From Bacillota bacterium (GTDB lineage: Bacteria; Bacillota; Clostridia; Peptostreptococcales; Anaerovoracaceae): a stretch of DNA of 64,000 nucleotides. The notes beneath the pieces were generated by a model. That model was given only the letters and a program-made list of their open reading frames with translations, made no database searches and was not told the origin of the DNA. Location of the stretch: assembly GCA_030526355.1 (NCBI GenBank), contig JAUNDC010000007.1:25492-89491 (forward strand). The letters run 5' to 3'. The translations under genes and the position numbers were made by a program. Of this stretch, positions 36,888 through 44,790 are shown piece after piece (the first letter of the stretch is position 1; each line of letters begins with the position of its first letter).

Positions 36888-39431
36888 ATGGACATTATGA
36901 GCAGAAAAGAAAACTACGAGGCACATTGCAGCGCCTGCGGAACAGAAAAATATGACCAGGTCTACAGCCTTGGATACAAAGTAAATCACGAAGACTGGTC
37001 TCCATATCCGAGAGTAAATCACCTGAGGCAGATATTTCTCGACAGACAATATGATGTTGACGTTGAGAGACTGCGCCTTGTGACTGAAGCATATAAAAAA
37101 TACGACAACTGTACAATCAAAATCAAATGTGCCAGAGCATTTGAAAATATTCTTGATAATGTAACGCTGGACATTTATGATGAAGATCTTATTCTTGGTG
37201 AGATTGCCGCACCTGCCAAAGCATCGCCTATATATCCGGAATTTTCAGTAAGCTGGATAATCAATGAGGTACTTAATGAACCCTTCGAGGAAAGAGAGCA
37301 CGACCAGTTTTATATAAGAAACGATGAAGAGAGAAAGGAAATAGTGGAGCTTTGCCGTTACTGGGAGGGCAAAACCGTTGATGATCTTATTAATGCAGGG
37401 CTTGATGACGATCAGATAAAAGGCTCTGAAGCAGGTAAGAAAATATTTCAGACGAACCTTTATCATTATGCAGGTGTAGGACATCTGGTTATGGATTACG
37501 CCAAGCTGATGAAGGTCGGTTTTAATGGCCTTATTGAAGAGGCAGTGGCAAATCTGGATAAGCTGACAAAAAGAGATCCCGATTATGCAGATAAGCGTGA
37601 TTTTTATGAAGCCATGTTAATATCTCTCAGAGCTTCTGTCAGATATATTAAGCGTTATGCAGAACTGGCTGAAGAACGTGCTGCGGCTGAAAACGATCAG
37701 CAGAGAAAGCATGAGCTTGAAGCTATGGCTGCCAACTGCCGCCAGATTGCCGGAGGACCTGCAGAAAGCTTCTGGCAGGCGATACAGCTTTTTAACTTTG
37801 CAACCACATTGACACAGATAGAAGGGAACGGTCATTCAATTTCTTACGGGCGGATGGATCAGTGGCTCTATCCGTATTATGATTCTGATATCAAAGCCGG
37901 AACGCTGACAAAAGAATATGCACTTGAGCTTATTGAAGTGCTGTATGTTAAAATGAATAACCCAACGAAGCTCAAAGACGGCGGCACTGTAAAGGTTCGT
38001 CAGGGAAGAGGTTTTGGCGGTGAATGTCTTACAATAGGCGGCGTTGACAGAGAAGGAAATGATGCTACAAATGAACTTACGATGCTCATGCTGGAAGGCT
38101 CTGCTCACACGCGTATGATGAATCCATGGCTTCTGGTGCGTATGCATGAAAACACTCCATATGAACTCAAGGTTAAAACAGTGGAATGCATCCGTGCAGG
38201 CTACGGACATCCTAAAATTTTTAATGATGCTCCGACAATCAAGGCCATGATGAAAAAAGGTATGACTTTAGAAGAAGCTCGAGATTACGCTGTTGTCGGA
38301 TGTGTGGAGCCTGATCTTCCAGGAAAGGAATATGGATGGCACGATGCTGCCTATGTGAATACGGCCAAAATGATGGAAATGGTTCTCAACGGTGGAAGAT
38401 GTCTTGACTGCGGACCTCACTGTATAAGATGGGAAAAATGCGGTGCGCTTGGAGAGCATCTGGGTCCCGATACAGGAAGTCTGGAAACATATGAAAGCTT
38501 TGAAGAGATCCTCGCCAGTGTTGACAAACAGTTTGAATACTGGGCAGATCAGATGTGCAGCAGCCTCAACATTATTGACAAAGCACACAGAGCACTCAAA
38601 CCGCTGCCTTTTGTTTCAGCTTTCTTTGAAGACTGCATGGAAACAGGCATAGACCTCACTGAAGGCGGAGCCAAATACAACGGCATCGGACCTCAGGCCA
38701 GCGGACTTGCAACCTGTGCTGATACACTTGCTGTAATCAAACAGCTGGTTTTTGAAGAAAAGCGATTTACAGGCAGTCAGTTGCTGCAAGCAGTAAAAGA
38801 CAACTGGAAAGGGCACGATATACTGTATGCTCTGGTAAATGGCTCTAAGGTGCATCATTATGGAAACGACGATGATTATGCTGATGAACTGTTCAGGTAT
38901 ATGTTTGAATGCTATTGCGGACATGTGGCAGGAAGACCGACCGTAAGAGGCGGTGAATTCAATCCTGGTGTATACTCTGTAAGTGCCAATGTCGGTATGG
39001 GATTGAACACCAATGCTTCCCTTGACGGAAGACATGCCGGAGAGGCCATCTCAGATAATCTGGGTCCTGTTCATACTGATGGAGGCTCACATGATATCGA
39101 AGGTCCGACTGCTCTTGCCAATTCGGTTGCTAAGGTAGACCACAGCATAGCAACAAACGGCACACTGCTGAATATGAAATTCCCTCAGGAGGCGGTTGCC
39201 GGAACAGAAGGGCGTGATAACCTCATCAGCTTTATAGATGAATATCTGTCAAAGGGGGCTATGCATGTGCAGTTCAATATTATGAGTGCGGATACTATGA
39301 GAGCTGCCCAGAAAAAGCCGGAAAACTACAAAGATATGCTTGTTCGTGTTGCAGGATACAGTGCATATTTTGTGGATCTGGGCAAAGCACTGCAGAAGGA
39401 TCTCATTCAGAGGACCGAACTGCATTTCTAA
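36888..39431 (+). CDS. Glycyl radical enzyme, dehydratase/lyase class, substrate unknown
   Basis: 847 aa from ATG 36888 (AAAGGAG 8 nt upstream). Ten-stranded GRE barrel with the thiyl Cys and acid in G-C472-V-E474-P and the glycyl loop RVAG823YSAYF, 25 residues from the end. The GCVE signature, not Cys-Cys, excludes pyruvate formate-lyase. GWHD486AA sits 14 residues after the Cys and G-H316-S317 precedes it, positions that from memory match glycerol/propanediol dehydratases; the hydroxyproline dehydratase pattern (SGCVETGCFGKE) is not seen. It might be a diol dehydratase, a C-N, C-S or C-O lyase, or a new type. No microcompartment, alcohol or aldehyde dehydrogenase genes are adjacent. A terminator follows. 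Confidence 0.9.
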   Translation: MDIMSRKENYEAHCSACGTEKYDQVYSLGYKVNHEDWSPYPRVNHLRQIFLDRQYDVDVERLRLVTEAYKKYDNCTIKIKCARAFENILDNVTLDIYDEDLILGEIAAPAKASPIYPEFSVSWIINEVLNEPFEEREHDQFYIRNDEERKEIVELCRYWEGKTVDDLINAGLDDDQIKGSEAGKKIFQTNLYHYAGVGHLVMDYAKLMKVGFNGLIEEAVANLDKLTKRDPDYADKRDFYEAMLISLRASVRYIKRYAELAEERAAAENDQQRKHELEAMAANCRQIAGGPAESFWQAIQLFNFATTLTQIEGNGHSISYGRMDQWLYPYYDSDIKAGTLTKEYALELIEVLYVKMNNPTKLKDGGTVKVRQGRGFGGECLTIGGVDREGNDATNELTMLMLEGSAHTRMMNPWLLVRMHENTPYELKVKTVECIRAGYGHPKIFNDAPTIKAMMKKGMTLEEARDYAVVGCVEPDLPGKEYGWHDAAYVNTAKMMEMVLNGGRCLDCGPHCIRWEKCGALGEHLGPDTGSLETYESFEEILASVDKQFEYWADQMCSSLNIIDKAHRALKPLPFVSAFFEDCMETGIDLTEGGAKYNGIGPQASGLATCADTLAVIKQLVFEEKRFTGSQLLQAVKDNWKGHDILYALVNGSKVHHYGNDDDYADELFRYMFECYCGHVAGRPTVRGGEFNPGVYSVSANVGMGLNTNASLDGRHAGEAISDNLGPVHTDGGSHDIEGPTALANSVAKVDHSIATNGTLLNMKFPQEAVAGTEGRDNLISFIDEYLSKGAMHVQFNIMSADTMRAAQKKPENYKDMLVRVAGYSAYFVDLGKALQKDLIQRTELHF

Positions 39432-39478
39432 AACTGAATAATTTAATACAGCATATTGAGCTTAATTGATAATATTAT

Positions 39479-39510
39479 AAGAAGGTCTGAAACTCGGATC
39501 TTCTTTTTTT
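39479..39510 (+). terminator. Rho-independent terminator after the glycyl radical enzyme
   Basis: Stem AAGAAGGTC / GATCTTCTT (one G-U pair), 9-nt loop, then a run of seven T. It separates the glycyl radical operon from spoIIIA. Confidence 0.88.
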
Positions 39511-39529
39511 GTTACCGCATAATATTAAA

Positions 39530-39558
39530 GTCATATTTCATAGGACAAGGAATATCCT
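39530..39558 (+). promoter_or_regulatory. Possible sigma-E promoter of the spoIIIA operon
   Basis: GTCATATT at 39530-39537 fits the known Bacillus sigma-E -35 element; 13 nt later AATATCCT (39551-39558) is a partial match to the -10 CATACAAT. spoIIIA is sigma-E dependent in Bacillus and Clostridium. The -10 is weak, so this is a candidate only. Confidence 0.4.
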
Positions 39559-39592
39559 TTAATAAGAAAAACAAAAGAAAAGAGGTGCGGTT

Positions 39593-40504
39593 ATGGACAG
39601 CAATACAGAAAAAATATTCAGGAAGCTTCCTGTCTTCATGCAGAGAAGAATAATGGAAATGCCATCTGATATTAAGGATAACTTTGAGGAAATTAGAATA
39701 AGAGCTTGTCATGATACGATGATAATAAGCAGAGGACAGGAGATAAAGCTGCATGATTCAGAAGAAATAACACCTGATATTCTGGAAGAGACATTAAACA
39801 GACTACTTGACTATTCTTACTATGCCTATGAGGATGAACTGTCACAGGGATATATAACCATTGAAGGCGGACACCGTGTCGGAATATGCGGCAGAGTAAC
39901 TCTCAACGAGGACAAGGTACACCTGATCAAGGATATATCATCTCTTAATATAAGGCGTAGCAGACAGATAATAGGAGCATCATCAAAGGTGATAAAGGCA
40001 GTGTATGACGAAAGGAAACACAACATCAGCAACACATTGATAATTTCACCACCCAAATGCGGCAAAACAACTATTCTGCGTGATCTTGCAAGAGTACTCA
40101 GCAATAAGGGATTCAAGGTGGGAATCTGTGATGATCGTTCAGAAATAGCAGGATGTTACAATGGAGAAACGAGCTATGACCTTGGTGACAGAACGGATAT
40201 ACTTGATGGCTGTCCGAAGGCGGAAGGAATGCTTATGCTTATCAGAGCCATGTCCCCGGATGTGATAATAACCGATGAAATTGGAAAGAAAGAAGATGTT
40301 AAAGCTGTAGAGGCAGCTTTGTGTGCAGGGGTGAAAATCATTACGACAATTCACGGCAGCAGCTATGAGGATATAGCAGGCTCTGCAATAGGAGAGCTGG
40401 TGCGCAATCAGGTGTTTGAAACCCTTGTATTCCTCACCGCAACTCCTCAGACAGGAACTGTTAAGCGTATAATGAAGCTGGCAGGAATGAAAAAGGGAGC
40501 ATGA
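39593..40504 (+). CDS. spoIIIAA: Stage III sporulation protein AA (ATPase)
   Basis: 303 aa. Secretion-type ATPase on the mother-cell side of the SpoIIIA-SpoIIQ channel that joins mother cell and forespore. Walker A PPKCGKTTILRD (about residues 148-159), Walker B-like VIITDEIG (about 220-227). RBS AGAGGTGCGG. First of eight genes in the canonical order AA-AH; the next gene overlaps by 4 nt. It marks the organism as an endospore former. Confidence 0.96.
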   Translation: MDSNTEKIFRKLPVFMQRRIMEMPSDIKDNFEEIRIRACHDTMIISRGQEIKLHDSEEITPDILEETLNRLLDYSYYAYEDELSQGYITIEGGHRVGICGRVTLNEDKVHLIKDISSLNIRRSRQIIGASSKVIKAVYDERKHNISNTLIISPPKCGKTTILRDLARVLSNKGFKVGICDDRSEIAGCYNGETSYDLGDRTDILDGCPKAEGMLMLIRAMSPDVIITDEIGKKEDVKAVEAALCAGVKIITTIHGSSYEDIAGSAIGELVRNQVFETLVFLTATPQTGTVKRIMKLAGMKKGA

Positions 40505-41019
40505 AAATGTTCAAAATATTAGGTTGTATATTGATATTTGCCGGCTGTACCTTCGCAGGTGCCGCCAAGGCGTCCTCATATAAATACAGACGCAGGGAGC
40601 TGGAGAATATAATTGAGCTGCTGAGATTCATGCAGATGGACATATCTTACAGAAAAGATTCTCTGTACAAAACCTTTAAAAAAACTGCAGCATTGAAGGA
40701 CTGCTGGTTTGCAGAGCTTCTTAGAATATGCTGCAGCGAGCTTGCAGATAACGCGACGATAGAAACAGCATGGAGCATAGCTGTCAATGACAGCATGGCA
40801 GCGTGCCCTTTACATAAAGAAGATATTGATATTCTGCATGATATTTCGCTTGGCATAGGCAAAAGCGATTCACAGGGTCAGCAGAATGTGCTTGAACCGA
40901 TTCAGCTTAGGCTTGCTTCTGCTCTGGATGAAGCGCTCATGATGGAAAAAAAGCAGGGCAGGATGTTCAGAAGTCTTGGAGCGTCAGCAGGTATCATTAT
41001 AGTAATTCTTGTATTGTGA
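40501..41019 (+). CDS. spoIIIAB: Stage III sporulation protein AB
   Basis: 172 aa. Inner-membrane component resembling the GspF platform of type II secretion. N-terminal membrane helix (about 4-20), a helical cytoplasmic domain starting YKYRRRELENIIELLRFMQMDISY, and a C-terminal helix (about 158-172). Start ATG overlaps the spoIIIAA stop; AAGGGAG precedes it. Confidence 0.94.
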   Translation: MKMFKILGCILIFAGCTFAGAAKASSYKYRRRELENIIELLRFMQMDISYRKDSLYKTFKKTAALKDCWFAELLRICCSELADNATIETAWSIAVNDSMAACPLHKEDIDILHDISLGIGKSDSQGQQNVLEPIQLRLASALDEALMMEKKQGRMFRSLGASAGIIIVILVL

Positions 41020-41028
41020 GGTGTCGGC

Positions 41029-41223
41029 GTGGATATTGATATTATTTTTAAAATTGCAGCGATAGGAATTGCCATCGCTGTTCTCAATCAGGTTCTTATC
41101 AAAGCGGGGCGTGAGGAACAGGCAATGATGACGACCCTGGCCGGAGTAATAGTTGTTCTGATGCTGATAATTCAGATGATTACAGAATTCTTTGATTCAG
41201 TCAAAACCTTTCTTGAATTTTAG
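41029..41223 (+). CDS. spoIIIAC: Stage III sporulation protein AC
   Basis: 64 aa, two membrane helices, standard length for the family (IAVLNQVLIKAGREEQAMM region is typical). GTG start at 41029 with GAGGTG 5 nt upstream. Followed by AD after 8 nt. Confidence 0.94.
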   Translation: MDIDIIFKIAAIGIAIAVLNQVLIKAGREEQAMMTTLAGVIVVLMLIIQMITEFFDSVKTFLEF

Positions 41224-41231
41224 GTGAGCTT

Positions 41232-41618
41232 ATGGAAATACTGAAGATCGCTGCAATCGCACTGACAGGTGTATTGCTTGCGGCAGTGATGAAAAATGTA
41301 AATAAGGAAATTACGATATATATAATACTGGCAACAGTAATTATACTGTTTCTCTCAATAATAGATAAGCTCTGGGAAGCATTCAGATTCCTGGAGGGTA
41401 TATATGATAAGGTAACATACGGCAAAGAGTTTTTCCCTGTGATTATCAAAATTCTTGCTGTTGCATACATTACAGATTTCACGTCACAGCTATGCCGAGA
41501 TTCAGGAGAAGGTGCCATAGGCAGTAAGGTTGAGCTGGCTGGGAAAGTGATTATTTTTTATCTCGCTCTGCCGATACTGGCGGCGATACTTGAACTTATC
41601 AGTTCGTTGATGGCATGA
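41232..41618 (+). CDS. spoIIIAD: Stage III sporulation protein AD
   Basis: 128 aa polytopic membrane protein, about four helices, related to AC. The FTSQLCRDSGEGAIGSKVELAGK segment (about residues 84-107) is the family hallmark. RBS GTGAG. Membrane part of the feeding channel. Confidence 0.94.
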   Translation: MEILKIAAIALTGVLLAAVMKNVNKEITIYIILATVIILFLSIIDKLWEAFRFLEGIYDKVTYGKEFFPVIIKILAVAYITDFTSQLCRDSGEGAIGSKVELAGKVIIFYLALPILAAILELISSLMA

Positions 41619-41641
41619 GACAGTGACCGGAGTATATTAAA

Positions 41642-42733
41642 ATGGATTATGAAACTATAATTAACGAGCAGCTTAAGGCTATGAATCTGGATGAGCTGGA
41701 GAGCATAGCTCAGGAAGCTGCAGAAACTGGCGGTATATTTGATGAGATTACAGTAAAACAGATAGTCAATGATCTGATGCATGGTCAGCCGCTGTTTGAT
41801 CCGGACAGGATTCTTGATTCAATTCTTCAGCTTTTCGTTATGGAGGTAAAAGGCTCCGTGATGCTTGGCTGCGAAATATTGACAGTGTGTATCGTGATAG
41901 GGCTCCTGACAAATATGTCGGGGAGCTTTGGAGGAAAAACCGTTTCTTCACTTGGCTCCATGATATGCAGCTGTGTGGTAATAGCTTTGTGTATAGGCAA
42001 TTTCTATCAGACTTACGGATACTGCCAGGATGCAGTAGGTACCATGTCATCAACAATGCTTATACTGTTGCCTGTAATGATACCTCTGCTGATATCAATG
42101 GGAGGAATATCTTCAGGTAGTATACTTGACCCTGTAATCATAGGAGCCGTAAGCGGGTTCGATTTTATCATGCATCATATCGTTCTTCCGTTAGTATTTC
42201 TTTCGGCAGTGTTTGTAATGATAAACAGTATAACAGATAAGGATTATGTAAAAAAGCTTGCTGCATTTCTCAGAAAGGGTGCAATATTTATTGTAGGTCT
42301 TTGTATTACTGTTTTTTCGGGAATAACAGCAGTTCAGGGAATCATAACAAAATCAGCTGACGGTATACTGATGAATTCAGCAAGATTTTCAATAGACAAT
42401 TTCGTACCAATAATAGGGGGATTTGCTGCAGATTCTCTGGAAATGGTCATCAGCTGTATAGGTCTGATAAAGAATGCAGCTGGGGTAGTAGGCATAATAG
42501 CTGTTGTAGCGGTGATTATAGTACCTGTTATCAAAATTACAGCAATGGCGTTCATTTACAAAATCATTGCAGTTGCAGCAGAGCCTGTGGCGTCAAAGAA
42601 TATTTCAGACAGCATTAACGAGCTTGGAACTGCAGCTGTAACAATGGCTGTCATCCTTGCTGCATGTGCTATGATGTTCCTTATTTTCATAACAATACTG
42701 ATGGGAATGGGAGGAGGAAGTATTTGGAAATAA
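41642..42733 (+). CDS. spoIIIAE: Stage III sporulation protein AE
   Basis: 363 aa. Large polytopic membrane subunit of the SpoIIIA channel. An N-terminal soluble or cleaved segment (about 1-65) is followed by seven or so helices from residue 70 onward; GGISSGSILDPV and FSGITAVQGIITKSADG are typical. Its 3' end overlaps spoIIIAF by 10 nt. Confidence 0.94.
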   Translation: MDYETIINEQLKAMNLDELESIAQEAAETGGIFDEITVKQIVNDLMHGQPLFDPDRILDSILQLFVMEVKGSVMLGCEILTVCIVIGLLTNMSGSFGGKTVSSLGSMICSCVVIALCIGNFYQTYGYCQDAVGTMSSTMLILLPVMIPLLISMGGISSGSILDPVIIGAVSGFDFIMHHIVLPLVFLSAVFVMINSITDKDYVKKLAAFLRKGAIFIVGLCITVFSGITAVQGIITKSADGILMNSARFSIDNFVPIIGGFAADSLEMVISCIGLIKNAAGVVGIIAVVAVIIVPVIKITAMAFIYKIIAVAAEPVASKNISDSINELGTAAVTMAVILAACAMMFLIFITILMGMGGGSIWK

Positions 42734-42897
42734 TAAAACAATGGGTAAGCAACCTTTTCGTTATCATTCTCGCAGTGAGCTTTATTGAAATGCTTCTGCC
42801 GGAGGGGTCAATGGCAAAATATATTAAGTTTGTTTTTTCTCTCGTTATAATGGCAACTGTACTATATCCTGTAATTTATCTGGTACAGGAATATTAA
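42724..42897 (+). CDS. spoIIIAF: Truncated stage III sporulation protein AF (membrane part only)
   Basis: 57 aa. Two membrane helices (about residues 7-25 and 33-54) matching the N-terminus of SpoIIIAF, in the right place in the operon. The family is normally about 200 aa with a soluble ring-building domain after the helices; here TAA at 42895 ends the frame straight after the second helix, and only 35 nt separate it from spoIIIAG, so there is no room for the missing domain in any frame. The start is TTG 42724 with GAGGAGG 6 nt upstream. Either a natural short form or a decayed gene; the strong ribosome site favours a functional short form. Confidence 0.8.
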   Translation: MEIIKQWVSNLFVIILAVSFIEMLLPEGSMAKYIKFVFSLVIMATVLYPVIYLVQEY

Positions 42898-42932
42898 GGA
42901 ATCTAATGAATATGTATTAAGGAGGCATTGTT

Positions 42933-43319
42933 GTGCTTGTTAAATGGAAAAACGATCCTGAATATAAGGATAAAGCACTGAAAGCTGCAGCAGTGATTAT
43001 AATAATTGCTGTTATATTTTTATCGTTTGATGTGTTTACGCAGAACAGGGACGGAAGGCGTCAGATAATAGATAAGGACGGTGGCACGGAAAGTGAACTG
43101 TGCATTATTCTGTCGGACATCGAGGGAGCAGGAGATGTAGATGTAATGCTGCAGTATGACAGAGATGACAGTGTAACTGGTGCTATAGTCACAGCAGAGG
43201 GTGCCGGTGACCCTGTGGTCAAAAACAATCTTATCAATGCTGTCATGGCAGTTTTTAATATTCCATCGTCCAGTGTTGAAGTATTTGAAAAGAAAACTGC
43301 CGGGCAAAAGGAGGAATAA
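42933..43319 (+). CDS. spoIIIAG: Short stage III sporulation protein AG
   Basis: 128 aa; Bacillus SpoIIIAG is about 229 aa. One membrane helix (about 17-36) and a compact ring-building domain: LCIILSDIEGAGDVDVML (about 58-75), then AIVTAEGAGD and NNLINAVMAVFNIPSSSVEV. The long insertion that normally separates these two halves and forms the beta-triangle ring is absent; only about eight residues connect them. GTG start at 42933, AAGGAGG 7 nt upstream. Predicted ring component in the intermembrane space. Confidence 0.88.
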   Translation: MLVKWKNDPEYKDKALKAAAVIIIIAVIFLSFDVFTQNRDGRRQIIDKDGGTESELCIILSDIEGAGDVDVMLQYDRDDSVTGAIVTAEGAGDPVVKNNLINAVMAVFNIPSSSVEVFEKKTAGQKEE

Positions 43320-43323
43320 ACGT

Positions 43324-43944
43324 ATGAAGGGTAAAAAATCGTTTTGTTGTTTTATAAAAAGAAACAGAAAGAAGGCTGCTGCCCTTGCTATGCTGATTAT
43401 TTGTTTCGGAGTATATACAGCAATAGGAGGTATATCGCCGGATATAGCTGTAAATGATGACATACCGCTTCATGATGGAGATGTTCTTGTTGACAGTCTT
43501 AATGTAGGCAGCGACAGTAATGAAAGTGATAAAAGTACTGGAAATACTGATGAATCAGAGCTTGTAACATCGGATGATGTATCGGAACTTGAAAACAACG
43601 ATGCATATTTCCAGGAGCTTAGAGCAACACTTGATATGGATAGAAATAAAATAATCTCTATGCTGACAGAGGCAGAAGGATCTGCTGGTACAGAAGCCGA
43701 GAAAAAGGAAGCTTCAGCAGAAAAAATGAGATTGCTTGATTATATGGAACAGGAAAAGACAATAGAAACACTAATAAAGAATAAAGGCCTTGCCGAATGC
43801 TTCGTTGTGATAACGGACAGTGGAATAAATATTACAGTTAATTCAGAGGAACTTGATCAGCAGACAGTAGCGAAAATCACAGAAATAACAATGCGCGAAA
43901 CTGATAGAAATGCAGATGAAATAGTAATACAGAAGGTACGTTGA
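43324..43944 (+). CDS. spoIIIAH: Stage III sporulation protein AH
   Basis: 206 aa. Mother-cell ring protein that contacts SpoIIQ from the forespore. Basic N-terminus, one helix (about 19-38), an acidic Ser/Asp-rich linker (about 45-95) and a C-terminal ring-building domain (about 115-206) with TLIKNKGLAECFVVITDSGI and the TEITMRETD motif. I place the start at ATG 43324, 9 nt after AGGAGG; an earlier in-frame ATG at 43201 would overlap spoIIIAG extensively and is rejected. Full length, unlike AF and AG. Confidence 0.92.
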   Translation: MKGKKSFCCFIKRNRKKAAALAMLIICFGVYTAIGGISPDIAVNDDIPLHDGDVLVDSLNVGSDSNESDKSTGNTDESELVTSDDVSELENNDAYFQELRATLDMDRNKIISMLTEAEGSAGTEAEKKEASAEKMRLLDYMEQEKTIETLIKNKGLAECFVVITDSGINITVNSEELDQQTVAKITEITMRETDRNADEIVIQKVR

Positions 43945-43968
43945 AACCAGCGTAAAACGCTAAATACA

Positions 43969-43997
43969 TTGTGTTTTTGGGCATCATTTGGTATAAT
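43969..43997 (+). promoter_or_regulatory. Promoter before the Asp23/nusB block
   Basis: TATAAT at 43992-43997 and TTGTGT at 43969-43974 (17-nt spacer). The -35 is weak. A small hairpin AGCGT-AAA-ACGCT (43950-43962 region) lies just upstream and could weakly end spoIIIA transcripts. Confidence 0.5.
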
Positions 43998-44015
43998 GCA
44001 TTCAGAGGTGATTTA

Positions 44016-44399
44016 ATGAGTACAGCAAAGGAACAAATCGAAGGAACAGTGAAAATATCTGATGAGGTTATTGCTGTCTGTGCCGTAAATGCAGCGCTTA
44101 AAACAGAAGGCGTTGCATGTCTCGCCGGAGGTATTTCCAATACCTTGTCGAAGAGCATTCTGGGGAAGGAACTGCTTTCAAAGGGTATTAAAGTTTCTCA
44201 GACAGACGGCACCGTTGAAATAGATGTATTTATAATTGTTAAATATCACGCCAGAATACCTGCAGTTGCGTGGGATATTCAGGAGAATGTCAGGGATGAA
44301 GTTCAGTCTATGACTGATTTATCAGTAACAGCTGTAAATATTCATGTACAGGGCGTTGAAATACCATCGGAGGAAGCAGAAGTAAATGACGAGAAATGA
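44016..44399 (+). CDS. Asp23/Gls24 family protein (YqhY-like)
   Basis: 127 aa. Cytoplasmic alkaline-shock family protein; KISDEVIAVCAVNAALKTEGV and VNIHVQGVEI are typical. The Bacillus YqhY, found between accBC and nusB, affects malonyl-CoA/lipid balance; the position upstream of nusB is kept here but accBC are missing. Start ATG 44016 after AGAGGTGATTTA; a longer in-frame start at 43971 overlaps the promoter and is rejected. Overlaps nusB by 14 nt. Confidence 0.9.
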   Translation: MSTAKEQIEGTVKISDEVIAVCAVNAALKTEGVACLAGGISNTLSKSILGKELLSKGIKVSQTDGTVEIDVFIIVKYHARIPAVAWDIQENVRDEVQSMTDLSVTAVNIHVQGVEIPSEEAEVNDEK

Positions 44400-44790
44400 A
44401 GCACGTGAGATTCTGATGCAGATAATGTTTGAAATGGAAGCAGGACGGACAATGAATACTGATACTGCATCAAAACTGGCAGAAGAAAGGCTTTCGGGGA
44501 ATCATATTAACCGCGGAAAGCAGCTTCTGACAGCAATTATCGAGAATCTGGAATCCATAGATCAGGCTATTAACGATAACAGCAGAGCATGGAAAACAGG
44601 CAGAATGCCAAAGGTTGATCTGGCTATCATGAGACTGAGTATCGGAGAAGTCAGGTATTCAGAGGATGTCCCTACTGCCGTATCGGTAAACGAAGCTATC
44701 AATCTTGCCAGAAAATACAGTACACCTCAGTCATCAAGATATATTCACGGTGTTCTGGGTTCCGTATTCAGAGAAGATGAAGAACAGTAA
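44386..44790 (+). CDS. nusB: Transcription antitermination factor NusB
   Basis: 134 aa, standard length, all helical. With NusE binds BoxA RNA for rRNA antitermination. N-terminal ARRxARE-like start (TRNEAREILMQIMFEME) and the SVNEAINLARKYSTPQSSRYIHGVLGS segment (about residues 104-128) identify it. Overlaps both neighbours, suggesting translational coupling. Confidence 0.95.
   Translation: MTRNEAREILMQIMFEMEAGRTMNTDTASKLAEERLSGNHINRGKQLLTAIIENLESIDQAINDNSRAWKTGRMPKVDLAIMRLSIGEVRYSEDVPTAVSVNEAINLARKYSTPQSSRYIHGVLGSVFREDEEQ

Noticed and set aside
36888..39431. Naming the glycyl radical enzyme pyruvate formate-lyase, hydroxyproline dehydratase or choline TMA-lyase
   Set aside because: The Cys-Cys pair of formate-lyase and the hydroxyproline dehydratase motif are absent, and residues I recall for choline lyase do not line up. 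Left unassigned.
39456..39653. Small frame through the terminator upstream of spoIIIAA
   Set aside because: It crosses a rho-independent terminator and overlaps the spoIIIAA start; no RBS.
42664..42933. Frameshift or sequencing error as the cause of the short spoIIIAF
   Set aside because: The 35-nt gap to spoIIIAG has stops in the relevant frames and no coding remnant of the missing domain, so a single base change cannot restore it. A larger deletion cannot be excluded.
43949..43975. Terminator after spoIIIAH
   Set aside because: The stem AGCGT-AAA-ACGCT is only 5 bp and no immediate T-run follows; mentioned only as a weak possibility.
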